Below, in pieces: positions 23,344-34,725 of a DNA stretch of 64,000 nucleotides. This DNA is from Burkholderia anthina (GTDB taxonomy: Bacteria; Pseudomonadota; Gammaproteobacteria; Burkholderiales; Burkholderiaceae). The translations under genes and the position numbers were made by a program. The notes under the pieces are model-generated. The model had not been told where the DNA came from, ran no database searches, and saw only the letters and a program-made list of their open reading frames with translations. The DNA is taken from assembly GCF_001547525.1 (NCBI RefSeq), contig NZ_CM003768.1:1240001-1304000 (forward strand), read 5' to 3'. The first letter of the stretch is position 1. Every line of letters begins with the position of its first letter.

Positions 23344-24378
23344 ATGAATACCCAAGAGGCGAAGATCGTCCTCGAGACTGCTTTGATCTGTGCGCAGGAG
23401 CCGCTGAAGCTCGGCGATTTGCGCAAGCTCTTTGCCGACGGCGTGTCGGCTGACACGGTCCGCACGTTGCTCGAAGATCTGAAACAGGATTGGTCCGGTC
23501 GCGGTGTCGAACTGGTGGCGCTGGCGACCGGGTGGCGCTTTCAGAGCAAGCCGGCGATGCGTCATTATCTCGATCGCCTGCATCCCGAGAAGCCGCCGAA
23601 ATATTCGCGCGCGGTACTCGAAACGCTCGCGATCATCGCGTACCGGCAGCCCGTCACGCGCGGCGACATCGAAGAGATTCGCGGCGTCACGGTCAATACG
23701 CAGGTGGTCAAGCAACTCGAGGATCGCGGCTGGATCGAGGTGATCGGTCATCGCGACGTGCCCGGGCGTCCGGCGCTGTATGCGACGACCAAGCAATTCC
23801 TCGACGATCTCGGCCTGAAGGCGCTCGACGACCTGCCGGCGCTCGAAGAGCCGGCCGCGAACATCGAGGCCGCGCTGCTCGCGCAGCAGGCCATGGATTT
23901 CGACGGCGACGTGCCGGTGACCGACGAGGCTGCGGCCGAGGTGCCGCAGGCGCAGGCTGACGTGCCCGCCGGCGAGTCGGCCGAGGTGCCGGGCGATGCC
24001 GCGGCAGACGTCGCGTCGACGCAGGAATTCCCGAGTCGCGATACGCTCGATGCTGATCGCGGGCACGCGGAACAGACGGAACAGGTCGGCGCCGAAGCAG
24101 TGTCGACCGATGTGCAGCCCGAGCCGCAGCGTGCGGATTCGAGCGAGGAAGATCGCAAGCCGGCCGCCGAAGCGGCTGCCGGAGACGGAGCGGAAGCGGC
24201 CGGCGACATGCCCGGCGAGGCCGATCGGGCCGACGCCCCCCGCTCCCGTCCTGCGGACGACGAGACGCTGGACGACACGTCCGACAGTCTCGCGGATGCC
24301 GTACGAAGCGCCAGTGCGCCCATCGGCGCCGACGCGCTGCCGGACGACGAAGCAGAACCCGAACAGCGTCGCGCCTGA
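23344..24378 (+). CDS. scpB: Segregation and condensation protein B (ScpB)
   Basis: 344 residues, ATG at 23344. The core (~1-185) has the two winged-helix domains of Scp[78 protein letters not shown] and [18 protein letters not shown]. ScpB forms the SMC-ScpA-ScpB condensin for chromosome segregation. The remaining ~150 residues are a low-complexity acidic Ala/Glu/Asp tail, making it longer than typical ScpB (~200 residues); such tails occur in betaproteobacteria. rluB follows 60 bp downstream, probably in the same transcript. Confidence 0.92.
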   Translation: MNTQEAKIVLETALICAQEPLKLGDLRKLFADGVSADTVRTLLEDLKQDWSGRGVELVALATGWRFQSKPAMRHYLDRLHPEKPPKYSRAVLETLAIIAYRQPVTRGDIEEIRGVTVNTQVVKQLEDRGWIEVIGHRDVPGRPALYATTKQFLDDLGLKALDDLPALEEPAANIEAALLAQQAMDFDGDVPVTDEAAAEVPQAQADVPAGESAEVPGDAAADVASTQEFPSRDTLDADRGHAEQTEQVGAEAVSTDVQPEPQRADSSEEDRKPAAEAAAGDGAEAAGDMPGEADRADAPRSRPADDETLDDTSDSLADAVRSASAPIGADALPDDEAEPEQRRA

Positions 24379-24438
24379 TCGCGGCCAACTTCTTGCCGCG
24401 CCCGCGCCGGGCGCGAGACCTGACATTTTGAGGTTGTT

Positions 24439-26175
24439 TTGACAGATATCCACGATATTGAATCGTCCGCGCCTGCCGTGCAGGCAGCGCGTGCCGACGA
24501 TGCGCCGGAGCAGGATGCTTCGGCCGCGGGTGGCGACGAGCGTCCCCGCCGCGGTCTGCGGCGCGGTCCGCGCAGCCTGATCGCGCGGCGTCGCGCGGCG
24601 GCCAAGTCGAAGGGCGCCGAAGGCGAGCAGCAGGGTGCCGAGGGCGCGGATGCGCAGCCGGTCGAGGCTGCCGATGCGCAGCCGGCGCGTGCGCCGCGCA
24701 AGGAAGGCGCGGCCAAGGGCGCTCGCAAGCCGGCCGGCAAGCGCGAAGGCGCGGCCAAGGGCGGCCAGGGCCGTCGCGGTGCATCGAAGGCAGAAGGTGG
24801 CTCGGCGAAACCCGTGGAAGGCGATGCGTCCCAGGACGAACTGTTCGCATACGTGACGTCGCCCGCCTTCGATGCGGACAACTCCGCGGGCGGTAGCGGC
24901 GTACGTGCGCCGATGCTGCGCCGCGGGCGCAACCAGCCGGCGAACAAGCGCGTGCTGTCGCCGGACGACGACGCGCCGAAGCTCCACAAGGTGCTGGCGG
25001 AAGCAGGCATGGGTTCGCGCCGCGAAATGGAAGAGCTGATCGTCGCCGGCCGCGTGTCGGTGAACGGCGAGCCCGCGCACATCGGCCAGCGGATCATGCC
25101 GACCGACCAGGTGCGGATCAACGGCAAGCCGGTCAAGCGCAAGCTGCCGAACAAGCCGCCGCGCGTGCTGCTGTATCACAAGCCGACCGGCGAAATCGTC
25201 AGCCACGCGGATCCGGAAGGCCGTCCGTCGGTGTTCGACCGCCTGCCGCCGATGAAGACGGCGAAATGGCTTGCGGTGGGCCGCCTCGACTTCAATACCG
25301 AAGGTCTGCTGATGCTGACGACTTCCGGCGACCTCGCGAACCGCTTCATGCATCCGCGTTACAGCGTCGAGCGTGAGTACGCGGTGCGCGTCGTCGGCGA
25401 GCTGTCCGAAGGCATGCGGCAGAAGTTGCTGCACGGCGTCGAGCTCGACGACGGTCCGGCGAATTTCCTGCGTATCCGCGATGGCGGCGGCGAAGGCACG
25501 AATCATTGGTATCACGTCGCGCTGGCCGAAGGCCGCAATCGCGAAGTGCGCCGGATGTTCGAGGCGGTCGGCCTGATGGTGAGCCGGCTGATCCGTACGC
25601 GTCACGGCCCGATTCCGCTGCCGCGCGGCTTGAAGCGTGGTCGTTGGGAGGAGCTCGACGACGCGCAGGTGCGCAAGCTGATGGCGACCGTCGGCCTGAA
25701 GGCGCCGTCCGAGGAGAAGGGCAAGCGCGGCGCTGCCGGTCCGGCCGAGCGTCGCCAGCCCGATCCGATGCAGACGTCGATGGGCTTCATCAGCCGCGAG
25801 CCGGTGCTGACGACGCACGGGCAACTCGACCAGCCGCGTCGCGGCGGTGGCCGGCGCGGCGGCCCGGGGTTGCCGGGTCTGAGCGGCTACGGCAGCCTGC
25901 CGGTTGCGCCGTCGGGCTACGGCAATCGCGCGGGCGGCGGCCGCGACGGCAACCGCATGGGGCGCGACGGCAACCGCGCCGGCGGCGGACGCGATGTCGA
26001 CGGCAATCGCGCGTCGTATGGCGCAGGTCCCAAGCGCGATGGCGCGGGCGGCAAGCGCGGCGGCGGCAAGGGCGGCGGCAATCGCAATCCGGGCGGCAAT
26101 CGTGCCGACGGCGCAGGCAACGGCGGCCCGCGCGGCGGCCAGCGTCCGCAGCGCAGCCGCACGCGCAGCCGTTAA
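24439..26175 (+). CDS. rluB: 23S rRNA pseudouridine synthase (RluB type)
   Basis: 578 residues starting at a TTG (24439), chosen because GAGG lies upstream and no ATG precedes the S4 domain. N-terminal ~180 residues: Ala/Lys/Arg-rich low complexity. S4 RNA-binding domain ~181-240 ([29 protein letters not shown]). Catalytic domain with D284 in [15 protein letters not shown] and a C-terminal [13 protein letters not shown]-like segment. The last ~110 residues are Gly/Arg/Asn-rich (repeats of GGGRDGNR). RluB modifies U2605 of 23S rRNA. The RG-rich tail is typical of Burkholderia RNA proteins. Confidence 0.9.
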   Translation: MTDIHDIESSAPAVQAARADDAPEQDASAAGGDERPRRGLRRGPRSLIARRRAAAKSKGAEGEQQGAEGADAQPVEAADAQPARAPRKEGAAKGARKPAGKREGAAKGGQGRRGASKAEGGSAKPVEGDASQDELFAYVTSPAFDADNSAGGSGVRAPMLRRGRNQPANKRVLSPDDDAPKLHKVLAEAGMGSRREMEELIVAGRVSVNGEPAHIGQRIMPTDQVRINGKPVKRKLPNKPPRVLLYHKPTGEIVSHADPEGRPSVFDRLPPMKTAKWLAVGRLDFNTEGLLMLTTSGDLANRFMHPRYSVEREYAVRVVGELSEGMRQKLLHGVELDDGPANFLRIRDGGGEGTNHWYHVALAEGRNREVRRMFEAVGLMVSRLIRTRHGPIPLPRGLKRGRWEELDDAQVRKLMATVGLKAPSEEKGKRGAAGPAERRQPDPMQTSMGFISREPVLTTHGQLDQPRRGGGRRGGPGLPGLSGYGSLPVAPSGYGNRAGGGRDGNRMGRDGNRAGGGRDVDGNRASYGAGPKRDGAGGKRGGGKGGGNRNPGGNRADGAGNGGPRGGQRPQRSRTRSR

Positions 26176-26411
26176 GTCGCTGTCGATTGGCGTCGTACGG
26201 CGGCGTAAAGCCGCCGGCTCGTCGGTCTGGCCGGCATCCGGCCGGTTGTGTCGACGCGACGCATTGTATTGACGGGGTTCGGCTGCATCGATGTCGCGTG
26301 CCGCGACAACGGCGATCACCGGTACGGCAGGGTGATATCGGTCGATCGGGCAGCCCGATTTCGCATTTTCGGTCCGTAAAGGCAGCCGACGCGCTGCTTT
26401 TACCGGCTGGC

Positions 26412-26440
26412 TTGGCGTTTGCGCCAAAAATCGCTATAAT
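26412..26440 (+). promoter_or_regulatory. Promoter of rimP-nusA-infB operon
   Basis: TTGGCG (26412-26417), a 17-bp spacer, and a perfect TATAAT (26435-26440). The predicted transcript start is near 26447, giving a ~180-nt leader before rimP. Confidence 0.8.
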
Positions 26441-26500
26441 CGCGGAGTCGCTGGGCGTACGGATTCAATGTGCGGCTCAGGTGCGACCACCAGTAAGAAG

Positions 26501-26526
26501 ATGGGCGTTCCGCCCATTTTTTTTTG
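26501..26526 (+). terminator. Attenuator-type terminator in the rimP leader
   Basis: ATGGGCG (26501-26507), loop TTC, CGCCCAT (26511-26517) and a run of T to 26525. It lies between the promoter and rimP, so it can only act as an attenuator. Leader terminators upstream of rimP-nusA are known in other proteobacteria, where NusA autoregulates the operon. Confidence 0.7.
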
Positions 26527-26627
26527 CTGAAACGGTTAGGCATCTCGGGTAGCGCTTCCTGCGCCGGCTAAGGCGCGCGCCCGCGGGTGAATCGCGAGCG
26601 GCGGGCGCGAACACCTGAGAGGACACT

Positions 26628-27086
26628 GTGCAACTGACGGAACTGATAGAAACCACGGTCACCGGGCTCGGCTACGAGCTGGTGGATCTCGAGCGCACCG
26701 GGCGCGGCATGCTTTGCATCTATATCGATCAGCCTGCCGGCATCTCGCTCGAAGATTGCGAAAAGGTCACACGTCAGCTCCAGCACGTCTTGACGGTCGA
26801 AAACATCGATTACGAACGGCTCGAAGTCTCGTCCCCGGGGCTCGACCGCCCGTTGAAGAAGCTGGCCGACTTCGAGCGCTTCGCCGGCAGCGAAGCTTCC
26901 GTGACCTTGAAAAAGCCGCTGGACGGGCGCAAGACGTACCGGGGCATTCTGCACGCGCCGAATGGCGAAACGATCGGTTTGGAATTTGAGGGGAAGAAGG
27001 GCGAGGCAGCCATGCTGGATTTCACGCTGGCCGATATCGACAAAGCCCGCCTGATTCCGCAAGTTGACTTTAGGAGCCGCAAATAA
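26628..27086 (+). CDS. rimP: Ribosome maturation factor RimP
   Basis: 152 residues starting at GTG (26628), with GAGAGGA just upstream. RimP/DUF150: N-terminal [63 protein letters not shown]; a C-terminal SH3-like domain follows. It acts in 30S maturation. The stop TAA overlaps the nusA ATG by one base, so the two genes are translationally coupled. Confidence 0.93.
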   Translation: MQLTELIETTVTGLGYELVDLERTGRGMLCIYIDQPAGISLEDCEKVTRQLQHVLTVENIDYERLEVSSPGLDRPLKKLADFERFAGSEASVTLKKPLDGRKTYRGILHAPNGETIGLEFEGKKGEAAMLDFTLADIDKARLIPQVDFRSRK

Positions 27087-28561
27087 TGAGTCGCGAAGTG
27101 TTGATGCTGGTGGATGCGCTGGCGCGCGAGAAAAACGTCGACAAGGATGTGGTGCTGGGCGCCCTCGAGGCCGCGCTCGCTTCCGCTTCCAAGAAGCTGT
27201 TCGACGAAGGCGCCGAAATCCGCGTCCATATCGATCGCGAAAGCGGCGAGCACGAAACCTTCCGTCGCTGGCTCGTCGTGCCCGACGAGGCAGGCTTGCA
27301 GGAGCCGGATCGAGAGATCCTGCTGTTCGAGGCACGTGAGCAGAATCCCGACGTCGAAGTCGGCGAGTATGTCGAGGAACCCGTTCCGTCCATCGAATTC
27401 GGTCGCATCGGTGCGCAGGCCGCGAAGCAGGTGATCCTGCAGAAGGTGCGCGACGCCGAGCGCGAGCAGATCCTGAACGACTACCTCGAGCGCGGCGAAA
27501 AGATCATGACCGGCACGGTGAAGCGCCTCGACAAGGGCAACTTCATCGTCGAATCGGGCCGTGTCGAGGCGCTGCTGCGCCGCGATCAGCTGATCCCGAA
27601 GGAAAACCTGCGCGTGGGCGACCGCGTGCGTGCGTATATCGCGAAGGTCGACCGCACCGCGCGCGGCCCGCAGATCGAACTGTCGCGCACGGCGCCCGAA
27701 TTCCTGATGAAGCTGTTCGAGATGGAAGTGCCGGAAATCGAGCAGGGCCTGCTCGAGATCAAGGCGGCGGCCCGCGACCCGGGCGTGCGCGCGAAGATCG
27801 GCGTCATCGCCTACGACAAGCGGATCGATCCGATCGGCACCTGCGTCGGCATCCGCGGCTCTCGCGTGCAGGCCGTACGCAACGAGCTCGGTGGCGAAAA
27901 CATCGACATCGTGCTATGGTCGGAGGATCCCGCCCAGTTCGTGATCGGCGCGCTCGCGCCGGCAGCCGTCCAGTCGATCGTCGTCGATGAAGAAAAGCAT
28001 TCGATGGACGTCGTCGTCGACGAGAACGAACTGGCTGTCGCGATCGGCCGCAGCGGTCAGAACGTTCGCCTTGCCGGCGAACTGACCGGCTGGCAGATCA
28101 ACATCATGACGCCGGACGAATCCGCCCTGAAGCAGGGCGAAGAACGCGACCGGCTGCGTGCACTGTTCATGGCGCGTCTCGACGTCGACGAAGAAGTTGC
28201 CGACATCCTGATCGACGAAGGCTTCACGAGCCTCGAAGAGATTGCCTACGTGCCGCTCAACGAAATGCTCGAAATCGAAGCGTTCGACGAGGACACCGTG
28301 CACGAACTGCGCAACCGCGCACGCGACGCGCTGTTGACGATGGCCATCGCGAACGAAGAAAAGGTCGAGAACGCGGCGCTGGATCTCAAGAGCCTCGACG
28401 GCATCACGCCGGAGTTGCTCGCGAAGCTGGCCGAACATGGCGTGCAGACGCGCGACGATCTCGCCGAGCTGGCTGTGGATGAACTGGTCGACATGACCGG
28501 GATGGAAGAGGATGCCGCTAAGGCGTTGATCATGAAAGCACGTGAACACTGGTTCCAGTGA
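27086..28561 (+). CDS. nusA: Transcription termination/antitermination factor NusA
   Basis: 491 residues, ATG at 27086 with TAGGAG ten bases upstream. Domains in order: NusA N-terminal RNAP-binding domain (~1-125), S1 (~135-200: [22 protein letters not shown]), KH1/KH2 (~205-345, including [19 protein letters not shown] and [17 protein letters not shown]), and two C-terminal acidic-repeat helix-hairpin-helix units (~360-491, [18 protein letters not shown] and [15 protein letters not shown]). It controls pausing, termination and antitermination. The leader terminator upstream fits autoregulation. Confidence 0.95.
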   Translation: MSREVLMLVDALAREKNVDKDVVLGALEAALASASKKLFDEGAEIRVHIDRESGEHETFRRWLVVPDEAGLQEPDREILLFEAREQNPDVEVGEYVEEPVPSIEFGRIGAQAAKQVILQKVRDAEREQILNDYLERGEKIMTGTVKRLDKGNFIVESGRVEALLRRDQLIPKENLRVGDRVRAYIAKVDRTARGPQIELSRTAPEFLMKLFEMEVPEIEQGLLEIKAAARDPGVRAKIGVIAYDKRIDPIGTCVGIRGSRVQAVRNELGGENIDIVLWSEDPAQFVIGALAPAAVQSIVVDEEKHSMDVVVDENELAVAIGRSGQNVRLAGELTGWQINIMTPDESALKQGEERDRLRALFMARLDVDEEVADILIDEGFTSLEEIAYVPLNEMLEIEAFDEDTVHELRNRARDALLTMAIANEEKVENAALDLKSLDGITPELLAKLAEHGVQTRDDLAELAVDELVDMTGMEEDAAKALIMKAREHWFQ

Positions 28562-28652
28562 GAAATGACCATGGCGCACTGATTTGATGGCGGCCGTATG
28601 GCCTGACCCGATGCTAACCGCAAGGAATCGGTCCTTGCACTAAGAGGAATGA

Positions 28653-31571
28653 ATGGCGAGTAACAACGTAGCCCAATTTGCCGCGGAACTGAAAATGCCT
28701 GCTGGTGTGCTGCTCGAACAGCTGCAGGCAGCGGGCGTCCAGAAAGCGAGTGAAGACGATGCGCTGTCCGAAGCGGACAAGGCGCGTCTGCTCGATCATT
28801 TGCGCAAGTCGCATGGCGCAACCGACGGCGACAAGCGCAAGATCACGCTGACCCGCAAGCATACGTCGGAGATCAAGCAATCTGACGCGACGGGCAAGGC
28901 TCGCACCATTCAGGTCGAGGTTCGCAAGAAGCGTACGTTCGTCAAGCGCGACGACGTGGCCGACGGTGCGGAACAGGGTCAGGCGCAGGTTGCCGAAGCG
29001 GACGACGATGCGGAACTGAAGCGTCGCGAGGAAGAAGCGCGCCGCGAGGCCGAACTGCTCGAGAAGCAGGCGCAGGAGCTGCGCGAGCGTCAGGAACGCC
29101 TCGAACGCGAGGAAGCCGAGCGTCGCGCCCGCGAGGAAGCGGCCGAGGCCGAGCGCCGTCGCGCCGAGGAAGAAGCGGCGGCGAAGCGTGCCGCGGCGGA
29201 AGCCGCCGCGGCGCAGCAGGCGGCAGCCCGGCAGGCCGCCGCGGCCGAGCAGGAAACGGCGCCGACGCAGTCCGCGCAGGACGAAGCGCGTGCAGCCGCG
29301 GAACGTGCGGCGCAGCGCGAAGCGGCGAAGAAGGCCGAGGACGCTGCTCGCGAGGCAGCCGACAAGGCGCGCGCCGAGCAGGAAGAGATCAGCAAGCGCC
29401 GCGCGGCGGCCGAAGCCGAGGCACGCGCGATCCGCGAAATGATGAACACGCCGCGCAAGGCCGTGGTCAAGGCAGTCGAGCCGCCGAAGCCGGCGGAACC
29501 GGCGAAGCCGGCCGAAGCGAAGGGCACGCTGCACAAGCCGGCGAAGCCGGAAGGTGCGCAGGCGCGTCCGGCCGTGAAGAAGCCGGCCGGCGCCGCGGCA
29601 CCGGCCGCGACGCAGGCGCCGGCAGGCGCGGGCGACCGCAACAAGAAGCCGGGCGCAGGCAAGGGCGGCTGGCAGGACGACGCAGCGAAGCGTCGCGGCA
29701 TCAAGACGCGCGGCGATTCGAGCGGCGGCGTCGACCGCGGCTGGCGCGGCGGCCCGAAGGGTCGCGGCCGTCACCAGGACAGCGCATCGTCGTTCCAGGC
29801 GCCGACCGAACCGATCGTCCGTGAAGTGCACGTGCCGGAAACCGTGTCGGTTGCCGATCTCGCGCACAAGATGTCGATCAAGGCCTCCGAAGTCATCAAG
29901 GTGATGATGAAGATGGGCCAGATGGTCACGATCAACCAGGTGCTGGACCAGGAAACGGCGATGATCATCGTCGAGGAGCTGGGCCATCGCGCGCTCGCCG
30001 CGAAGCTGGACGATCCGGAAGCGCTGCTCGTCGAGGGCGAAACCGGTACCGATGCGGAGCAACTGCCGCGTCCGCCGGTCGTCACGGTGATGGGTCACGT
30101 CGACCACGGCAAGACCTCGCTGCTCGACCACATCCGCCGCGCAAAGGTTGCCGCGGGTGAAGCGGGCGGCATTACGCAGCACATCGGCGCTTACCACGTC
30201 GATACGCCGCGTGGCGTCATCACGTTCCTCGATACGCCGGGTCACGAAGCGTTCACGGCAATGCGTGCACGCGGCGCGAAGGCGACCGACATCGTGGTGC
30301 TGGTGGTGGCGGCCGACGACGGCGTGATGCCGCAGACGAAGGAAGCCATCGCCCACGCGAAGGCGGGTGGCGTGCCGATCGTCGTCGCGATCAACAAGAT
30401 CGACAAGCCCGAAGCAAACCCCGATCGCGTCAAGCAGGAGCTGGTCGCGGAAGGCGTCGTGCCGGAAGAATACGGTGGCGATTCGCCGTTCGTGCCGGTG
30501 TCGGCCAAGACGGGCGCAGGTATCGACGATCTGCTCGAGAACGTGCTGCTGCAGGCCGAAGTGCTGGAACTGAAGGCACCGGTCGAAGCGCCGGCCAAGG
30601 GCATCGTGATCGAAGCGAAGCTCGACAAGGGTAAAGGTCCGGTCGCGACGATCCTCGTGCAGTCCGGTACGCTGAACCGCGGCGACATCGTGCTGGCGGG
30701 TACGGCCTACGGCCGCGTCCGTGCGATGCTCGACGAGAACGGCAAGCCGACGAAGGAAGCCGGCCCGTCGATCCCGGTCGAAATCCAGGGTCTGTCGGAA
30801 GTGCCGGGTGCGGGCGAGGAAGTGATCGTGCTGCCGGACGAGCGCAAGGCGCGTGAAATCGCGCTGTTCCGTCAGGGCAAGTTCCGCGACGTGAAGCTCG
30901 CGAAGCAGCAGGCCGCGAAGCTGGAAAGCATGCTCGAGCAGATGGGCGAAGGCGAAGTGCAGAACCTGCCGCTCATCATCAAGGCAGACGTGCAGGGTTC
31001 GCAGGAAGCGCTCGTGCAGTCGTTGCTCAAGCTGTCGACCGACGAAGTGCGCGTGCAGATCGTGCACAGCGCGGTCGGCGGCATCAGCGAAAACGACGTC
31101 AACCTCGCGACGGCATCGAAGGCGGTCATCATCGGCTTCAACACGCGTGCGGATGCACAGGCGCGCAAGCTGGCCGAGGCGAACGGCATCGATATCCGCT
31201 ACTACAACATCATCTACGACGCAGTGGATGAGGTGAAGGCGGCGATGTCGGGCATGCTGGCGCCGGAGAAGCGCGAAGTGGTCACCGGCATGGTCGAGGT
31301 GCGCCAGGTCTTCAAGGTACCGAAGGTCGGCACGGTCGCAGGCTGTATGGTCACGGACGGTATCGTCAAGCGCTCGTCGTCGGTGCGCGTGCTGCGCAAC
31401 AACGTCGTGATCTTCACGGGCGAACTCGAATCGCTGAAGCGCTTCAAGGACGATGTGAAGGAAGTGAAGCAAGGCTTCGAGTGCGGTATGTCGGTGAAGA
31501 ACTTCAACGACATCATCGAAGGCGACCAGTTCGAAGTCTTCGAAGTGACCGAAGTCGCGCGTACGCTGTAA
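28653..31571 (+). CDS. infB: Translation initiation factor IF-2
   Basis: 972 residues, ATG at 28653 with AGAGGA close upstream. An N-terminal IF2_N domain ([20 protein letters not shown]) is followed by a long Ala/Glu/Lys/Arg linker (~110-370) with repeated [16 protein letters not shown]-type coiled coil and Pro/Ala segments. A second IF2_N lies at ~390-440. The GTPase domain begins with GHVDHGKT at 481-488, with NKID further on. Domains II, III and C2 end in [17 protein letters not shown]. It delivers fMet-tRNA to the 30S subunit. Part of the rimP-nusA-infB-rbfA-truB operon. Confidence 0.96.
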   Translation: MASNNVAQFAAELKMPAGVLLEQLQAAGVQKASEDDALSEADKARLLDHLRKSHGATDGDKRKITLTRKHTSEIKQSDATGKARTIQVEVRKKRTFVKRDDVADGAEQGQAQVAEADDDAELKRREEEARREAELLEKQAQELRERQERLEREEAERRAREEAAEAERRRAEEEAAAKRAAAEAAAAQQAAARQAAAAEQETAPTQSAQDEARAAAERAAQREAAKKAEDAAREAADKARAEQEEISKRRAAAEAEARAIREMMNTPRKAVVKAVEPPKPAEPAKPAEAKGTLHKPAKPEGAQARPAVKKPAGAAAPAATQAPAGAGDRNKKPGAGKGGWQDDAAKRRGIKTRGDSSGGVDRGWRGGPKGRGRHQDSASSFQAPTEPIVREVHVPETVSVADLAHKMSIKASEVIKVMMKMGQMVTINQVLDQETAMIIVEELGHRALAAKLDDPEALLVEGETGTDAEQLPRPPVVTVMGHVDHGKTSLLDHIRRAKVAAGEAGGITQHIGAYHVDTPRGVITFLDTPGHEAFTAMRARGAKATDIVVLVVAADDGVMPQTKEAIAHAKAGGVPIVVAINKIDKPEANPDRVKQELVAEGVVPEEYGGDSPFVPVSAKTGAGIDDLLENVLLQAEVLELKAPVEAPAKGIVIEAKLDKGKGPVATILVQSGTLNRGDIVLAGTAYGRVRAMLDENGKPTKEAGPSIPVEIQGLSEVPGAGEEVIVLPDERKAREIALFRQGKFRDVKLAKQQAAKLESMLEQMGEGEVQNLPLIIKADVQGSQEALVQSLLKLSTDEVRVQIVHSAVGGISENDVNLATASKAVIIGFNTRADAQARKLAEANGIDIRYYNIIYDAVDEVKAAMSGMLAPEKREVVTGMVEVRQVFKVPKVGTVAGCMVTDGIVKRSSSVRVLRNNVVIFTGELESLKRFKDDVKEVKQGFECGMSVKNFNDIIEGDQFEVFEVTEVARTL

Positions 31572-31588
31572 TCGTCGCGTATCGGCTC

Positions 31589-31627
31589 ATGGGCGGGGCA
31601 GGCTTGGGCCTGTCCCGCCCATTTTCA
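31589..31627 (+). terminator. Hairpin between infB and rbfA
   Basis: A 15-bp stem (31589-31603 with 31608-31622, one G-U pair), loop TTGG, then only four T. The stem is strong but the T tract weak, so it is more likely a partial terminator or processing site than the end of the operon. Confidence 0.5.
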
Positions 31628-31685
31628 TGGTGGCGTGCCGAAAATGGCCGCCGCTTCATCCTGATAAACGGATCACGGATCGATC

Positions 31686-32084
31686 ATGTCCAGGAAACGT
31701 ACTTCCCCCAATCGCAACGTTCAGATCGCCGATCAGATTCAGCGCGATCTGTCCGAACTCATCATGCGCGAGGTCAAAGATCCGCGCATCGGTATCGTGA
31801 CCATCCAGAGCGTGGAACTCACGCCGGACTATGCGCACGCGAAGGTCTACTTCACGGCGCTCACCGGCGATCCGGACAAGACGCAGGAGGCGCTGAACCA
31901 TGCGTCGGGCCACCTGCACAACCTGCTGTTCAAGCGCCTGCACATTCATACGGTGCCGACGCTGCATTTCCATTACGACCAGACGATCGAGAAGGCCGTC
32001 GAAATGTCGCGCCTGATCAAGGAAGCGAACTCGACGCGCGCGAAGGACGACGACGAGGCCGATGCGCCTGCCAAGGACGATTGA
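31686..32084 (+). CDS. rbfA: Ribosome-binding factor A
   Basis: 132 residues, ATG at 31686. Single KH-like domain: [72 protein letters not shown]. It ends in a short acidic/Lys tail of the kind seen in many betaproteobacterial homologues. It is needed for 16S rRNA 5'-end maturation and cold adaptation. truB follows after 13 bp. Confidence 0.95.
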   Translation: MSRKRTSPNRNVQIADQIQRDLSELIMREVKDPRIGIVTIQSVELTPDYAHAKVYFTALTGDPDKTQEALNHASGHLHNLLFKRLHIHTVPTLHFHYDQTIEKAVEMSRLIKEANSTRAKDDDEADAPAKDD

Positions 32085-32097
32085 GCTCGACCGGCCT

Positions 32098-33030
32098 ATG
32101 ACGAATGCAGCACCCCAACGTCCGCGCGTGCCTCGGCGCGTGCTGGACGGCGTTCTCCTGCTCGACAAGCCGGTCGGCCTGTCGAGCAACGATGCGCTGA
32201 TTCGCGCAAAGCGCCTGCTTCTCGCGAAGAAAGCCGGTCACACCGGCACGCTCGATCCGCTGGCGTCGGGCCTGCTGCCGCTGTGCTTCGGCGAGGCGAC
32301 CAAGTTCTCGCAGGATTTGCTCGACGCCGACAAGACCTATGAAGCGACGATGCGTCTCGGCCAGCGCACGGCCACCGGCGACGCGGAAGGCGACGTGATC
32401 GACACGCGGCCCGTCGAATGCGATCGTGCGGCGGTGGAAGCGGCGCTCGTGCGCTTCACCGGCGACATCGTGCAGGTGCCGCCAATGTATTCGGCGCTCA
32501 AGCGCGACGGCAAGCCGCTGTACGAATATGCGCGGGCCGGCCAGACGGTCGAGCGGGAAGGCCGCAACGTGACGATCCACGCGCTCGAGCTGCTTGCCTG
32601 CGAGCTGCCCGACGTGACGTTTCGCGTGACCTGCAGCAAGGGCACGTATGTGCGCACGCTGGCGGAGGATATTGGCGAGGCGCTGGGTTGCGGCGCGCAT
32701 CTGACGATGCTGCGTCGCACGGGCGTCGGCGCGTTGACGCTCGAGCATGCGGTGACGCTGGATGCGCTGTCGGACGCTGCCGAGGCGGCGCGCGATGCAT
32801 GGCTGCAGCCGGTCGATGCGTTGCTGTCGACGTTCCCCGCCGTTCGGCTCGACGACGCGTGCGCGAAGCGGTTTCTGCACGGCCAGCGCCTGCCGCTGTC
32901 GGCATTGGAGCCGATCGGCGCGGCCGAGGGCGAGCGCGTGCGCGTGTACGACGCAACGCGGTTGCTCGGCGTGGCACGCAAGGCGAATGGTGTGCTCGCA
33001 CCGGAACGGCTCGTCGTGACGGCTCAATGA
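32098..33030 (+). CDS. truB: tRNA pseudouridine-55 synthase TruB
   Basis: 310 residues from the ATG at 32098; an in-frame ATG at 32062 lies inside rbfA and is less likely. The catalytic D53 sits in GHTGTLDPLASGLL. Other family segments are DGVLLLDKPVGLSSNDAL, MYSALKRDGKPLYEYAR and KGTYVRTLAEDIG, followed by a C-terminal PUA-like part. It modifies U55 in the T loop of tRNAs. Last gene of the operon, ending at the terminator at 33067-33097. Confidence 0.95.
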   Translation: MTNAAPQRPRVPRRVLDGVLLLDKPVGLSSNDALIRAKRLLLAKKAGHTGTLDPLASGLLPLCFGEATKFSQDLLDADKTYEATMRLGQRTATGDAEGDVIDTRPVECDRAAVEAALVRFTGDIVQVPPMYSALKRDGKPLYEYARAGQTVEREGRNVTIHALELLACELPDVTFRVTCSKGTYVRTLAEDIGEALGCGAHLTMLRRTGVGALTLEHAVTLDALSDAAEAARDAWLQPVDALLSTFPAVRLDDACAKRFLHGQRLPLSALEPIGAAEGERVRVYDATRLLGVARKANGVLAPERLVVTAQ

Positions 33031-33066
33031 CGCAGCGGCGCGCATGACTGCACGCGGCGGAATAAG

Positions 33067-33097
33067 AAAAGCCCGGTCGAAATCGACCGGGCTTTTT
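33067..33097. terminator. Bidirectional terminator between truB and emrB
   Basis: GCCCGGTC...GACCGGGC stem (33071-33078 with 33085-33092) lies between an A run on the left and five T on the right, so it can end both the truB operon and the convergent efflux operon. Confidence 0.85.
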
Positions 33098-33137
33098 GTT
33101 TCGCGTGACCGCGCAGTGATGCGCTGCCGGGTAGTGC

Positions 33138-34697
33138 TCAGTGTGCCGCCGACGCCGCCGCACCGGCATCGCCGCCGCCCGCGCGTTCGGGCTTGGTGAT
33201 CCAGATCAGCGCGATCAGCAGCACGAAGATCACCGCCGAGATGTAGAACAGGTCGTTCACGCCGAGTTGCGCGGCCTGTTGCGTGGCCATGTTGTTGATG
33301 AGCCCGTGCGCCTGGTTCTGCGACAGCCCGAGATTGCCCATCTGCGTGACGGCCTGGTTGAACGTCGGGTTGTACGGGTTCGCCTGCTCGACCAGTTGCG
33401 CGTGATGGAAGTTGTTGCGGTGGTCCCACGCGGTCTGGAAGATCGACGTGCCGATGCCGCCGCACATGATTCGCACGAAGTTCGACAGGCCGGATGCCGC
33501 GGGAATGCGGTGGCCGGGCAGGCCGGACAACGTGATCGACACGAGCGGGATGAAGAAGCCCGCCATCGCGATACCCTGCACGAGCGTCGGCAGCGTCAGC
33601 GACCATTCGTCGACGCCGGTCGTGTAGCGCGAACGCATCCAGAAGCACAGCGCGAACGTCAGGAACGACGCCGTCGAGATGAAGCGTGGATCGGTGCGCG
33701 GCAGATACTTCCCGGTGAGTGGCGACAACAGGATGGCGAACAGCCCGACCGGCGCCATCACGAGGCCGGCGTCGGTCGCGGTATAGCCGATTTGGGTCTG
33801 CAGCCACAGCGGTAGCAGCACGAGATTGCCGAAGTACAGGCCGTACCCGATCGACAGCGCGACTGTCCCGCCGGTGAAGTTCCGGATGCGGAACAGCGAC
33901 AGGTCGACGACCGGGTGCTCGGCGGTCAGCTCCCAGATCACGAAGAACGCGAACGCGATGACGGCGGTCAGCGCGAGCACGATGATGGTCGTCGACGCGA
34001 ACCAGTCGAGATCCTTGCCCTTGTCGAGCATGATCTGCAGCGAGCCGACCCAGATGACCAGCAGCGCGAGGCCCACGCCGTCGATCGGCGCGCGACGCAC
34101 GGCCGACTCCCGATTGCGATAGATCATCCACGTCGCGGCGGCGGCGGCGACGCCGACCGGGATGTTGACGTAGAAGATCCACGGCCACGAATAGTTGTCC
34201 GAGATCCAGCCGCCGAGAATGGGGCCCGCGACGGGTGCGATCAGCGTCGTCATCGCCCATAGCGCGAGCGCCATCGGCGCCTTTGCGCGCGGATAGCTCG
34301 ACAGCAGCAGCGCCTGCGACAGCGGAATCATCGGGCCCGCGACCGCGCCCTGCAGCACGCGCGACCCGAGCAGGAACGGCAGGTTCGGCGACAGCCCGCA
34401 CATCCACGACGAGATGACGAACAGGATGATCGACGCGAGGAACAGGCGCACTTGCCCGAAACGGTCGGTCAGCCAGCCGGTCAGCGGCACCGAAATCGCG
34501 TTCGCGACGGCGAACGACGTGATGACCCACGTACCCTGGTCGGACGACACGCCGAGGTCGCCCGAGATGGTCGGGATCGCGACGTTCGCGATGGACGTGT
34601 CGAGCACGTTCATGAACACCGCGAGCGACACCGCGATCGTGCCGAGTATGAGTTGCCCGCCCTGCAGGGGCGGGTAGGAGGCGGGAGCCTGTGCCAT
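33138..34697 (-). CDS. emrB: MFS (DHA2, 14-TM) multidrug exporter, EmrB type
   Basis: 519 residues, ATG at 34697. About 14 hydrophobic helices. DHA2 signatures: FMNVLDTSIANVAIPTI in TM1, WVITSFAVANAISVPLTGWLTDRFG (motif A region), RVLQGAVAGPMIPLSQALL, and APVAGPILGGWI (motif C). It is an inner-membrane H+ antiporter that works with the EmrA-like adaptor and outer-membrane lipoprotein encoded upstream in the same operon, exporting hydrophobic drugs. It ends in a short Ala/Gly tail. Confidence 0.92.
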   Translation of the reverse strand: MAQAPASYPPLQGGQLILGTIAVSLAVFMNVLDTSIANVAIPTISGDLGVSSDQGTWVITSFAVANAISVPLTGWLTDRFGQVRLFLASIILFVISSWMCGLSPNLPFLLGSRVLQGAVAGPMIPLSQALLLSSYPRAKAPMALALWAMTTLIAPVAGPILGGWISDNYSWPWIFYVNIPVGVAAAAATWMIYRNRESAVRRAPIDGVGLALLVIWVGSLQIMLDKGKDLDWFASTTIIVLALTAVIAFAFFVIWELTAEHPVVDLSLFRIRNFTGGTVALSIGYGLYFGNLVLLPLWLQTQIGYTATDAGLVMAPVGLFAILLSPLTGKYLPRTDPRFISTASFLTFALCFWMRSRYTTGVDEWSLTLPTLVQGIAMAGFFIPLVSITLSGLPGHRIPAASGLSNFVRIMCGGIGTSIFQTAWDHRNNFHHAQLVEQANPYNPTFNQAVTQMGNLGLSQNQAHGLINNMATQQAAQLGVNDLFYISAVIFVLLIALIWITKPERAGGGDAGAAASAAH

Positions 34698-34725
34698 GTC
34701 GGTTGCCTTTCCGAAGTCGGAACGG

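Larger units (their letters stand above)
26176..26627. other. 452-bp region holding the rimP operon promoter and leader
   Basis: No gene. It contains the sigma-70 promoter at 26412-26440 and an intrinsic terminator in the leader (26501-26526). The first ~230 bp show nothing recognisable. Confidence 0.6.

Noticed and set aside
28614-31472. 952-codon open frame antisense to infB (and similar long antisense frames over typA, sucA, sucB)
   Set aside because: High-G+C codon bias leaves the opposite strand open. The translations are low-complexity His/Arg/Asp/Val strings without domains, and the sense genes are certain.
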